Assembly (NCBI GenBank): GCA_045536365.1
Contig: JAZSNL010000016.1
Location: 62,001 to 126,000, forward strand
Direction of reading: 5' to 3'
DNA from: JAZSNL01 sp045536365
Lineage (GTDB): Bacteria; Bacillota_I; Bacilli_A; ML615J-28; CAG-313
Length of the DNA stretch: 64,000 nt
The notes below the pieces were generated by a model that was given only the letters and a program-made list of their open reading frames with translations, was not told the origin of the DNA and did not search any database. Below, piece after piece: positions 25,009-34,400 of this stretch (positions are counted from its first letter, which is position 1; every line of letters starts with the position of its first letter). A program made the translations under genes and the position numbers.

Positions 25009-26421
25009 TTATCCGATAGAATCTTTCATTTCTAATTTAATTAATTGATTTAATTCTACTGCATATTCCATTGGTAATTCTTTTGCAAAAGGTTCGATGA
25101 AGCCCATTACTATCATTTCTGTTGCTTGTTCTTCAGTTAATCCTCTACTCATTAAATAGAATAATTGTTCTTCACTTACTTTTGAAACTGTTGCTTCATG
25201 TTCAATGTATGATGAGTCATTTTCTACTATATTTGTAGGAATAGTATCACTAGTAGATATATCATCAAGAATGATAGTATCACATTCTACGTGTGATTTA
25301 GCTCCTATTGCTTTTTTACCATGTCTTACAAGGCCTCGGTAATTTACTTTACCTCCTCCTCTACAAATTGATTTAGAAATAATTTGACTTGTTGTATTAG
25401 GTGCTAAATGAATCATTTTTGCGCCTGTATCTTGATATTGTCCTTTACCTGCAAATGCTATTGAAATAGTTGTTCCTTTTGCTCCTTCACCAGCAAGGAC
25501 ACATGCAGGATATTTCATATTAATACTTGATCCTATATTACCATCAATCCATTCCATATGTCCTCCTGCTTGAACAAGAGTTCTTTTTGTAACTAAATTA
25601 ATAATATTATTAGACCAGTTTTGTACTGTTGAATAACGACAATATGCATTTTCTTTAACATATATTTCAACTACAGCTGCGTGTAATGAATAAGCTGAAT
25701 ATTGAGGTGCTGTACATCCTTCTACGTAATGTACGCTTGCACCTTCATCTACTATTATTAATGTTCTTTCAAATTGTCCCATATTCTCAGTATTAATTCT
25801 AAAGTATGATTGTAATGGTTTTTCTAATTTAACACCTTTAGGTACATATATAAATGAACCACCACTCCATACAGCTGTATTTAATGAAGCAAACATGTTA
25901 TCTGTAGTTGGAACTATTTTTGCAAAATATTCTTTAACGATATCAGGATATAATCTAACTGCTGTATCTGTATCACAGAAAAGTACCCCTAATTCTTCTA
26001 ATTCTTTTAAAGTATTATGGTATACAACTTCTGATTCAAATTGTGTAGAAACACCAGCTAAGTATTTTTGTTCTGCTTCACGAATACCTAATTTATCAAA
26101 TGTATCTTTAATAGCTTGAGGAACTTTATCCCAATCATTTTCTGTTTTTTTACTTGATTTAATGTAATATATATATTCATCAAAATCTATACTATCTAAA
26201 CTAGGTCCAAATGTTGGCCATTTCTTTTCCATGAATGCATGATATGCTTTTAGTCTTATATCTAACATCCAATCAGGTTCATTTTTCATTTTTGAGATTA
26301 ATCGAACTGTATCTTCATTTAATCCTTTACCTGTATCAAAAACATTTTCAACATCAGTGGACCAACCATGTTTATAATCACCAACTATTGTTGATGCATT
26401 TGGTTTATTGTCTTTACTCAT
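25009..26421 (-). CDS. sufB: Fe-S cluster assembly scaffold SufB
   Basis: 470 residues, a normal length. Core subunit of the SufBCD scaffold on which Fe-S clusters are built. Conserved stretches include GVSTQFESEVVYHN, VYVPKGVKLEKPLQSYFRIN in closely similar form, QNWSNNI, SKSICRGGG (scaffold Cys region) and SYIEHEATVSKV. Last gene of sufCDSUB, overlapping the sufU end by 8 bases. The AGGAG site lies within sufU. Confidence 0.97.
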   Translation of the reverse strand: MSKDNKPNASTIVGDYKHGWSTDVENVFDTGKGLNEDTVRLISKMKNEPDWMLDIRLKAYHAFMEKKWPTFGPSLDSIDFDEYIYYIKSSKKTENDWDKVPQAIKDTFDKLGIREAEQKYLAGVSTQFESEVVYHNTLKELEELGVLFCDTDTAVRLYPDIVKEYFAKIVPTTDNMFASLNTAVWSGGSFIYVPKGVKLEKPLQSYFRINTENMGQFERTLIIVDEGASVHYVEGCTAPQYSAYSLHAAVVEIYVKENAYCRYSTVQNWSNNIINLVTKRTLVQAGGHMEWIDGNIGSSINMKYPACVLAGEGAKGTTISIAFAGKGQYQDTGAKMIHLAPNTTSQIISKSICRGGGKVNYRGLVRHGKKAIGAKSHVECDTIILDDISTSDTIPTNIVENDSSYIEHEATVSKVSEEQLFYLMSRGLTEEQATEMIVMGFIEPFAKELPMEYAVELNQLIKLEMKDSIG

Positions 26422-26857
26422 CGCTCTTTTCTCCTAGTTCACCATGTAATAACGCGTCTAATGCACGCCAACTAAGTGTTGCGCATTTTGCACGAGGAGG
26501 GAAGTTATGTATATTTATATATACAATAGCTTCTTCTAATTTATCCTCATCTTCTGGAAGATTTCCTTTTATTAATTCATAGAAATCAGTTATAATTTCT
26601 TCTGCTTCTTTTACTGTTTTACCAATTAATGTTTCGCTCATAACTGATGCTGATGAACAACAGATTGCGCATCCTGATCCTTCATGTCTGATATCAGTTA
26701 TTATTCCATTTTCTAATTTTGCTTGAACTGTTATATCATCACCACAAGAAGGATTTTTAAATCTTAATGTAGCATATCCTTCTTTTAATCCTTTGTTACG
26801 AGGATATTTACTATGTTCTTTTATTACTTGTCCGTATAATTCTGATATTTGGCTCAT
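26414..26857 (-). CDS. sufU: SufU zinc-dependent sulfurtransferase
   Basis: 147 residues. Accepts sulfur from SufS and passes it towards the SufBCD scaffold. The zinc ligands of the family are present: CGDD near residue 38, GSGCAICCSSAS near 61-70, and CATLSW near 126. One base separates it from sufS. This is the Gram-positive SUF arrangement, which uses SufU in place of SufE. Confidence 0.96.
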   Translation of the reverse strand: MSQISELYGQVIKEHSKYPRNKGLKEGYATLRFKNPSCGDDITVQAKLENGIITDIRHEGSGCAICCSSASVMSETLIGKTVKEAEEIITDFYELIKGNLPEDEDKLEEAIVYINIHNFPPRAKCATLSWRALDALLHGELGEKSDE

Positions 26858-26858
26858 A

Positions 26859-28070
26859 TTACCACTCCTTGAAATATTCTGCAGCTTCTTTGCAGATACT
26901 TACAAATTTATCGATATCTTCTTTTGTATTATATACATATACACATGCACGTAATGTACCTAGTTGTTCTAACCATTTAGTTATTAATTGTGCACAATGA
27001 TGTCCAGCTCTTAAAGCTACATTAGCTTGATCAAAGAATGTTGCAGCATCATGAGGATGTGCATCATATATATTAAAACTAATTACTCCTGTATCAGCAT
27101 AAGGATTAAATATTTTAATTCCTTCAATCTTGCTTAATTGTTCTAAACAATATTCATGTAATAATTTTTCGTGTTCTTGAATAGTTTCATATCCTATTGA
27201 ATCAATGTATCTAATTGCTTCTTTAAATGCAATTGCTTCTGCAATAGGAGGTGTACCTGTTTCAAATTTATAAGGTGCATCTTTATATTCTGAATCATAT
27301 TTTTCAACAAAATCATTCATGTCACCACCGAATTCAATCGGATTCATTTTTTGTAGTAATTTATATTTACCATAAAGAATACCAAATCCAGTAGGACCAA
27401 ACATTTTATGAGCAGAGAATGCAAGGAAATCGGCATCGATTTTCTTGACATCTATTTTCATATGAGGTACAGCTTGTGCCGCATCAACTATTACTACTGC
27501 ATTTTTTTCATGAGCCAATTTAATTATTTCTTCAATAGGAGTAATATAACCCATTACATTTGATACATATGTTACTGCAACAACTTTTGTTTTATCAGTT
27601 AATACTTTTTTAAATGCATCAACTGTAATTCTGCCTGTACTATCTAATTCTATATATTTTAATACTGCTTTTTTAACTTTTGCAATATGTTGCCAAGGTA
27701 ATAGATTACTATGGTGTTCAAGTTCTGAAACGATTATTTCATCACCTTCATTAATATTATCCATTCCGTAGCTCATCGCAACTAAATTTAATCCGTTACT
27801 TGCGCCTTTTGTATAAACTACTTCGTTTGTTTTTGCGTTTATGAATTTAGCTACTATTTCTCTTGTTTCTTCATATTCTTCTGTTGCGTGATAGCTTAAT
27901 CCATAAACTCCACGGTTTACATTTACACCATATTTTTGATAATATTCATTTAATTTATCTATTACGCATTGTGGTTTTAAAGAAGTAGCACATGTATCTA
28001 GATATACTAGTGATGGATTATTAATTAAAACTGGAAAATCTTTTTTAAGATTTAAATCATATTTTTTCAT
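26859..28070 (-). CDS. sufS: Cysteine desulfurase SufS
   Basis: 403 residues. PLP enzyme that withdraws sulfur from cysteine for Fe-S assembly. Visible: YLDTCATSLKP, TKGASNGLNLVA, ELEHHSNLLPWQ, VDAAQAVPH, PLP lysine in FSAHKMFGPTG, GG.M, and the active Cys in RAGHHCAQ. Ribosome site AGGAGG before ATG 28070. Third gene of the suf operon. Confidence 0.97.
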   Translation of the reverse strand: MKKYDLNLKKDFPVLINNPSLVYLDTCATSLKPQCVIDKLNEYYQKYGVNVNRGVYGLSYHATEEYEETREIVAKFINAKTNEVVYTKGASNGLNLVAMSYGMDNINEGDEIIVSELEHHSNLLPWQHIAKVKKAVLKYIELDSTGRITVDAFKKVLTDKTKVVAVTYVSNVMGYITPIEEIIKLAHEKNAVVIVDAAQAVPHMKIDVKKIDADFLAFSAHKMFGPTGFGILYGKYKLLQKMNPIEFGGDMNDFVEKYDSEYKDAPYKFETGTPPIAEAIAFKEAIRYIDSIGYETIQEHEKLLHEYCLEQLSKIEGIKIFNPYADTGVISFNIYDAHPHDAATFFDQANVALRAGHHCAQLITKWLEQLGTLRACVYVYNTKEDIDKFVSICKEAAEYFKEW

Positions 28071-28088
28071 ATGCTCCTCCTTTTTATT

Positions 28089-28862
28089 TTATAGTGCTTT
28101 TAAAATTGAATTTGTAATTTGTTCTTTGATTTGTTCATCTTTAATACAATCAAGTAAAGGTTGAATATAGCTCATTGTCATCATTTTAGATGCTTCTGAT
28201 TCACTTATACCTCTACTCATTAAATAGAACATATCTTCTTGATTTAATGAACCGATAGCTGCACTATGGCTTGCGGTTACATCATATTCGTCAATAAATA
28301 GATTTGGTTGTGCTTTAATTGCTGCATTTTTACCAATCGTTAATCCCTTTGACATTTGTCTCGCATCAGATCCTGATGCTTTTTGTTTTATTGTTCCATT
28401 GTTATCTAAATTGATTTTGCTTTCATCTTCTGCTATTGCGTAGTTTTCAATTAAACTTGTTGTATGTTTAACGGGATGATATATTTCTACTTTATTATTA
28501 ATAATACCTTTTTCTCTACTAATAATAACATTAACTATATGACAATTAGAACCTATGCCTTCTAATATTATTTCTTGATTAAAATTAATTGTTTGATTTG
28601 ATAATATAACGTTATATATATTTAATGTTGCGTTTGTATTAAGATATGCTTTTATAATACAATTGGTATTGGCAAAATCATTAAATGTTAATAAATTTGT
28701 TACTGAATTTTCATTTAATTCAAGGTTATATAAACTTTCTTTTTGATTTAATATTTTATATATATTTGTATTTATATTATCTTTTACATTAATAGTTAAT
28801 TGATTATTATCGATATGAAGATATTGTTCACTACTTTTATTAATCTCCATTTTATTAATCAT
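28089..28862 (-). CDS. sufD: Fe-S cluster assembly protein SufD (short form)
   Basis: 257 residues. Partner of SufB and SufC in the scaffold complex. The C-terminal half carries the family pattern: VEIYHP, TSLIENYAI, KQKASGSDARQMSKGL, IDEYDVTASHSAAIGSLNQEDMFYLMSRGISE. It is much shorter than Bacillus SufD (over 430 residues); most of the N-terminal helical part is absent and the protein is essentially the beta-helix core plus the C-terminal motif. It lies between sufC and sufS, its normal place. Reading frame intact. Confidence 0.9.
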   Translation of the reverse strand: MINKMEINKSSEQYLHIDNNQLTINVKDNINTNIYKILNQKESLYNLELNENSVTNLLTFNDFANTNCIIKAYLNTNATLNIYNVILSNQTINFNQEIILEGIGSNCHIVNVIISREKGIINNKVEIYHPVKHTTSLIENYAIAEDESKINLDNNGTIKQKASGSDARQMSKGLTIGKNAAIKAQPNLFIDEYDVTASHSAAIGSLNQEDMFYLMSRGISESEASKMMTMSYIQPLLDCIKDEQIKEQITNSILKAL

Positions 28863-28864
28863 AA

Positions 28865-29683
28865 CTATTTAATCTCTTCCTTAACTGCACAAGTGCCTAA
28901 TATTCTTGCTTTAGAAGGTTCTTCATCTTCTTCAATGCCTAGTTCTTCTTTAATCCAGTCATAGCCTAGTTCATCTACTTTTTGAATTAACTCTAAACCA
29001 CCACTTTTTACGACTTGTCCGTTCATTAAAATATGTACTTTATCTACACTTAAATAATCTAATAATCTTTCGTAGTGAGTAATTATTAATGCTCCAAAGT
29101 CTTCTGATTTCATTGCGTTAACATTTTCTCCTACTATTCTTAAAGCGTCAACGTCTAAGCCTGAATCAATTTCATCTAGTAAAGCAAATTTTGGTTTTAA
29201 TAGTTTCATTTGAAGAATTTCGTTTCTTTTCTTTTCTCCTCCTGAAAAACCTTCGTTAACATAACGATGTGGAAGATCTGGATTCATTTTTAATTCAGAT
29301 ACTGCTTTATCTAATGATTTAATAAATTTAAATAATGATATTCTTTCTCCTTCAGCTAATCTTGCTTGAAGAGCTGTTTTAATAAAATCTGAATTTGTTA
29401 CTCCACTTATTTCACTTGGATATTGCATCGCAAGGAATAATCCTTTTCTGCTTCTTTCATCAACTGACATTTTTAATACATCTTCACCATCAAGTAAAAT
29501 TTGTCCTTCAGTTACTTGATATTTATAATGTCCCATAATTGTAGAAGCAAGTGTAGATTTTCCTGTTCCATTTGGACCCATAATTACATGGAATTCGCCT
29601 GTATTTAGTTCTAAATTTACGCCTTTTAATATTTCTTTTCCTTCAACACTTACGTGTAAATTAATAATTTGTAATTTTGACAT
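28865..29683 (-). CDS. sufC: Fe-S assembly ATPase SufC
   Basis: 272 residues. ABC-type ATPase that drives conformational change in SufBCD. Walker A GPNGTGKST, signature FSGGEKKR, Walker B FALLDEIDSGLD, and the switch His in ITHYERLL. About 20 residues longer at the C-terminus than typical SufC, ending in an acidic then charged stretch. AGAGGT precedes ATG 29683. Twelve bases follow an unknown membrane-protein gene that leads the operon. Confidence 0.97.
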   Translation of the reverse strand: MSKLQIINLHVSVEGKEILKGVNLELNTGEFHVIMGPNGTGKSTLASTIMGHYKYQVTEGQILLDGEDVLKMSVDERSRKGLFLAMQYPSEISGVTNSDFIKTALQARLAEGERISLFKFIKSLDKAVSELKMNPDLPHRYVNEGFSGGEKKRNEILQMKLLKPKFALLDEIDSGLDVDALRIVGENVNAMKSEDFGALIITHYERLLDYLSVDKVHILMNGQVVKSGGLELIQKVDELGYDWIKEELGIEEDEEPSKARILGTCAVKEEIK

Positions 29684-29694
29684 ATATACCTCTT

Positions 29695-30489
29695 CTAAGC
29701 TAATTGTATATTTTTACCTACTTCTAAGAATAAAGCTACTGCTTCACCATCTCTTAGAACGATTATTGCGCCTTCAGCAAATTCGATTGCCTCATCTAAG
29801 CTTGTTTGTTTTCTTTCACCTATACATATCCAACCTTGTTTTGAATCGTAATATGTATCTGCTCTTTTTAAGATTTGGATTATTTCTTTTTTATTTGGTT
29901 TATGATCTCCTAAATCAACAGTTAAATTTCCTTTTATTGTGTTAGGTAATTTAAATTTTTTAGGATACCATATTGAGCACGGAAATACACCTGATGGGTA
30001 TAGTACTTCAAGTGTATCAAAATCTACTTCTACACCACCAAATGTTATTCCAAATGAAATTAATAAATTTTGTAATTCATGTTCTTTTATCATACATTTA
30101 TCATAATTAAATGTTACTTTTTGATCAAGTTGATTACATGGTTCATAATTAAACCTAACCTTAACATCTAATTCTGATACGGGATGAAAGTTTTTATATC
30201 TAGCTGTATATTTAACTATAATATCAGTTTCTTTTTGATAATTATAGATTTGTTTAACATTTCTTTTTTTAGAAAAATAACTCATATACCAACTACTTAG
30301 AGGAAACATGATTAGAATGAATATTGATAAAGCTGTATATGCGGGAGAAAATGATTTATTTATAGTAAATATAATAACAAATACTAATAGTATTACAGAA
30401 AATATTGTATTTATTATTGGCATTACTATTCTTGGTTTATTTTCTTTTAGTGTTTTATCAAAGTCTTTTGGGCTATTATATTTATTCAT
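29695..30489 (-). CDS. Unknown two-helix membrane protein leading the suf operon
   Basis: 264 residues from ATG 30489, which follows AGGAGG; an upstream in-frame ATG (30510) precedes that site and is not used. Two hydrophobic segments at about 24-47 and 52-70 are followed by a soluble domain of about 190 residues with two similar pieces around 110-135 (RFNYEPC.QLDQ and TFNYDKC). No family recognised. It lies 12 bases before sufC under the promoter at 30517-30545, so it is probably co-transcribed with sufCDSUB. A link to Fe-S assembly is only contextual. Confidence 0.7.
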   Translation of the reverse strand: MNKYNSPKDFDKTLKENKPRIVMPIINTIFSVILLVFVIIFTINKSFSPAYTALSIFILIMFPLSSWYMSYFSKKRNVKQIYNYQKETDIIVKYTARYKNFHPVSELDVKVRFNYEPCNQLDQKVTFNYDKCMIKEHELQNLLISFGITFGGVEVDFDTLEVLYPSGVFPCSIWYPKKFKLPNTIKGNLTVDLGDHKPNKKEIIQILKRADTYYDSKQGWICIGERKQTSLDEAIEFAEGAIIVLRDGEAVALFLEVGKNIQLA

Positions 30490-30516
30490 TTTACAGTCCT
30501 CCTTTTTCAATTACTT

Positions 30517-30545
30517 ATTATACCACTTTTTGCCTATTTAATCAA
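30517..30545 (-). promoter_or_regulatory. Promoter of the membrane protein-sufCDSUB operon
   Basis: TTGATT and TATAAT on the minus strand with 17 bases between, about 25 bases before the AGGAGG of the first gene. Confidence 0.8.
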
Positions 30546-30547
30546 AT

Positions 30548-30579
30548 AAAAAGTCATAACATAATTGTTATGACTTTTT
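30548..30579 (-). terminator. Terminator of the small lipoprotein gene
   Basis: AAAAGTCATAACA and TGTTATGACTTTT form a strong hairpin followed by a T run on the minus strand, directly after the gene at 30583. Confidence 0.85.
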
Positions 30580-30582
30580 TTG

Positions 30583-30909
30583 TTATTCTTCTTCGATTTC
30601 GTATTCTTTATATGAAGCAGATTTTGCAACTCCATCCTCAATTAGAATTGTTAATATTTTTTTAACATTACCTTTTTCTTCTGTTAAAGTAATAAATCCA
30701 CCTCTATGGCCAAATGCTTCTATAGTAGCATCTTCAGCTTCATCGCCTAAATCTTTCATTACTTTTTCGTAAGTAACCCATTTCTTTTGTTCAGCTTTTT
30801 CGTTGATTTTGTCAGCGTATTTTTGATTACATTTGCTGCAACCAGTTAAGAAAGTAACGCTTAAAACAACTACTAATACTAAAGATAAAACTTTAATAAA
30901 TTTTTTCAT
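30583..30909 (-). CDS. Small lipoprotein with SmpA/BLIP-like fragment
   Basis: 108 residues. Signal peptide with lipobox FLTGC (Cys about 24), so probably anchored on the outer face of the membrane. The motif TYEKVMKDLGDEAED resembles the short helix-loop of SmpA/OmlA and BLIP-like domains and also the sequence SYEEVVKLLGEPDD in the gene at 31017-31400. Ends with an acidic tail. Own promoter and terminator. Function unknown. Confidence 0.75.
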   Translation of the reverse strand: MKKFIKVLSLVLVVVLSVTFLTGCSKCNQKYADKINEKAEQKKWVTYEKVMKDLGDEAEDATIEAFGHRGGFITLTEEKGNVKKILTILIEDGVAKSASYKEYEIEEE

Positions 30910-30940
30910 TTTAAATTTCCTCCCTTGTTAAAGTATTACT

Positions 30941-30969
30941 ATTATAATACTTTTATGTTTTTTTTGCAA
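30941..30969 (-). promoter_or_regulatory. Promoter of the small lipoprotein gene
   Basis: TTGCAA and TATAAT on the minus strand with 17 bases between. Confidence 0.8.
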
Positions 30970-30990
30970 GATAATAATCTTTGAAAAAAT

Positions 30991-31018
30991 AAAAAGGCTG
31001 AGTAATCAGCCTTTTTTT
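30991..31018 (-). terminator. Terminator of nifJ and its downstream gene
   Basis: AAAAAGGCTGA and TCAGCCTTTTT around GTAA, with a T run on the minus strand. Confidence 0.85.
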
Positions 31019-31400
31019 ATTTTTCCTGAGGATTTCTAAAATCATACCAATAACCATCATTACGATTTATCATATTATCTCCAACGAAGCTAATTCTAAT
31101 ATAATAGATTTCTTTACCTTTTTCTATTTTCTTATCTGCATCTTCGATATTTTTTGCGCCTTTAAACCAATAGTAATCTATACCACCTGCTAATTTTTTC
31201 ATATCATCAGGTTCACCTAATAGTTTAACAACTTCTTCGTATGACATTGTTTTTTTAATAGTATCAAAATTTTTAGGATTAACTTTTGTATTAGTTACTA
31301 TTATTCCAACTACAACACCTACAAGTAGTAAGGCTATTATTGTTTCAAATATAATGAAGGTTTTATTAGATTTTTTATTTTGATTTTTATTTTGTTTCAT
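31017..31400 (-). CDS. Membrane-anchored SmpA/BLIP-like domain protein
   Basis: 127 residues. A basic N-terminus and one transmembrane helix (about 13-35) are followed by a small extracytoplasmic domain with MSYEEVVKLLGEPDD and a Tyr/Trp-rich strand (IDYYWFKGA), the pattern of SmpA/OmlA-like domains. It follows nifJ by 15 bases and shares its terminator, so the two are probably one transcript; no functional link is evident. Confidence 0.75.
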   Translation of the reverse strand: MKQNKNQNKKSNKTFIIFETIIALLLVGVVVGIIVTNTKVNPKNFDTIKKTMSYEEVVKLLGEPDDMKKLAGGIDYYWFKGAKNIEDADKKIEKGKEIYYIRISFVGDNMINRNDGYWYDFRNPQEK

Positions 31401-31415
31401 TATCTTCCCTATAGA

Positions 31416-34400
31416 TTATAAAGAGTAATCCATTGATAAGTATCTCTTATACATCTTATAACGTCTTTGAGCTTCTTCTTTATTTTTCTTTAATAATTCT
31501 TCAGCAGCTGCAGGGTTGATATTCTTTAATTGAGCGTAACGTGTTTCACTCATTAAGTATTCATCATATAAGTCCCAATTTGGTTCTTTAGAATCGATTT
31601 GTAATGGATTTTGACCAACTTCAGCAAGACGAGGGTCGAATCTTAATAATGTCCAGTAACCACATTCAACAGCAAGTTTAGCTTGTTCTTGAGATTTACC
31701 CATACCACGTCTTAAACCATGGTTAATACATGGAGAGTAAGCGATAACGATAGATGGTCCTGGATATGCTTCTGCTTCACGCATAGCTTTTAATAATTGT
31801 AATTGGCTAGCACCGTGTGAAACATATGCAACATATACATGTCCATAACTCATAGCGATTGCAGCTAAGTCTTTCTTCTTACCGTTTTTACCAGCAGCTG
31901 TAAATTTAGCAATTGAAGCTGTTGGACTTGATTTAGAAGATTGACCACCTGTATTTGAGTAAACTTCTGTATCTAATACTAAGATATTAATATCTTCTTG
32001 GTTTGCGATAACATGGTCTAAGCCTCCGTAACCGATGTCATATGCCCATCCGTCACCACCAAGAATCCATTGAGAACGTTTAACTAAATGATCTTTTAAT
32101 CCTAATAATTTTTGTGCTCTTTCGCTTCCGCATTTTTCTAATAATGGTAATAATTCATCACGTACTTCTTTAGTAGCTTGATAATCATTTCTGTTTTCTA
32201 ACCATTTTGTGAATAAGCCAGCAACTTGTTCAGAACAGCATCCTTCAGCTAATGCTTCTTCCATGATAGTAGCGATTTGATCTCTTAATGCAAGAGAAGC
32301 AACTTTCATACCGAAACCGAATTCTGCGTTATCTTCGAATAAAGAGTTAGCCCAAGCTGGACCTTTACCTTCATTATTAGTTGTATAAGGAGTAGCAGGA
32401 TAACTACCACCATAGATTGAAGAACAACCTGTAGCGTTAGCAACTACCATATGATCACCGAATAATTGAGTGATTAATTTAACATAAGGAGTTTCTCCAC
32501 ATCCACCGCATGCACCAGAGAATTCAAATAAAGGTTGTGCAAATTGGCTGTTTTTAGGATTTGCCATCTTATCAACTAAGAAGTCTTTATAAGATACTCC
32601 GTTAAAGAAGTATTTAGCAATTTTTTCTTGTTTATTATCAAGAGCTTCAGCGATAGGAACCATCTTAAGTGCTTTTTCGCCTTTCTTACCAGGACAAGTA
32701 TTAACACAAACTTCACAACCAGTACAGTCTAATGTAGAAATTTGGATTGAATATTTTAATCCTTCGAAGCCTTTACCAATAGGGTTAATAACTACTGTGC
32801 CTTCAGGAGCGTTAGCCATTTCTTCTTCTGTTGCAAGGAATGGTCTAATTACAGCATGAGGACATACGAATGAACATTGGTTACATTGAATACAGTTTTC
32901 ACTAATCCATGTAGGAACGAAGTTAGCAGTTCCACGTTTTTCATGAGCTGCAGCACCATTAGGCATAGTACCATCTTCATAACCATTGAATGCAGAAACA
33001 GGTAAATCATAACCTTTAATTGCGTTAATAGGATCAGCGATTGTCTTAACGAAATGAGGACGAGATTCATCAACAGCTTTAACTTCTGCTTCTAAGTTAG
33101 CCCATTCAGCTTTAACTTCAACTTCTTGTAAACCTTCAGCACCTTTATCGATTGCATTGTAGTTTAATTGAACGATATGTTCACCTTTTTTACCATAAGT
33201 TTTAGCAGCATATTTCTTCATTAAATCTTGAGCTTCTGAATAAGGCATAATTTGTTCATTTAATTTGAAGAATGCAGATTGTAAAATAGTATTAGTACGT
33301 CCGCCTAATCCGATTTCACGTGCTAAGCTTACTGCATCGATAATATAGAATTTAGCATGTTTTTCAGCTAATTGTTTTTTGAATGAATTTGGTAAATGTT
33401 CTTCTAATTCTTCTGCTGATCTAACAGTATTTAGTAAGAATACACCACCATCTTTTAAACAACTTAACATATCATATTTTTCAACATATGATTCTAAACT
33501 ACAGCTTACGAAGTCAGCTTGGTTAACTAAATAAGGAGCGTTAATTGGTTTAGGACCAAAACGTAAGTGAGAACGAGTTACGCCACCACTCTTCTTAGAG
33601 TCATAAGCGAAATATGCTTGTGCATATTGATCAGTATTATCACCAATGATTTTAATAGTGTTTTTGTTTGCACCAACAGTACCATCACTACCTAAACCAT
33701 AGAATACTAATTCAGATGTACCTTCTAATAATTTGATTTCTTTTCCAACAGGAATACTTAAATGAGTAACATCATCTTCGATACCTACTGTGAATGAATC
33801 AAATGCAGCACCTACTAAATGATCAAATACAGCAATCATTTGAGCTGGTGTAGTATCTTTACTAGAAAGACCATATCTACCACCGATAATTAATGGAGCA
33901 TTTTCTTTTCCATAGTATGCACTCTTAACATCTAAGTATAGAGGTTCACCGATTGAACCAGGTTCTTTAGTACGGTCTAATACAGCAATTTTTTGAACTG
34001 TAGAAGGCATTACTTTGAATAAATATTCAGTTGAGAATGGACGATATAAGTGAACAGTAACACAACCAACTTTGCGTCCATTAGCGTTTAAATAATCAAC
34101 AACTTGTTTAATAGTTTCAGTAACAGAACCCATAGCGATAACAACTTCTGTTGCATCTTCAGCACCATAGTATACAAATGGAGCATAATTTCTTCCTGTA
34201 ACTTCACTAATTTTAGCCATATAATCTGCAACTACTGCAGGTACAGCGTCGTAATATTTATTTTGAGCTTCTCTAGTTTGGAAATAAACGTCATCATTTT
34301 GAGCAGAACCACGAGTAACAGGGTGTTCAAATGATAAAGCACGTTTTCTAAAGTTTTCAACAGCTTCACGATCTAATAATTTATCAAATACTTCGTAATC

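Noticed and set aside
26235..26582. 115-codon plus-strand open frame across sufB and sufU
   Set aside because: Antisense shadow of two strongly conserved genes.
32849..33073. Small minus-strand open frame inside nifJ
   Set aside because: Out-of-frame shadow of the ferredoxin-like region of nifJ.
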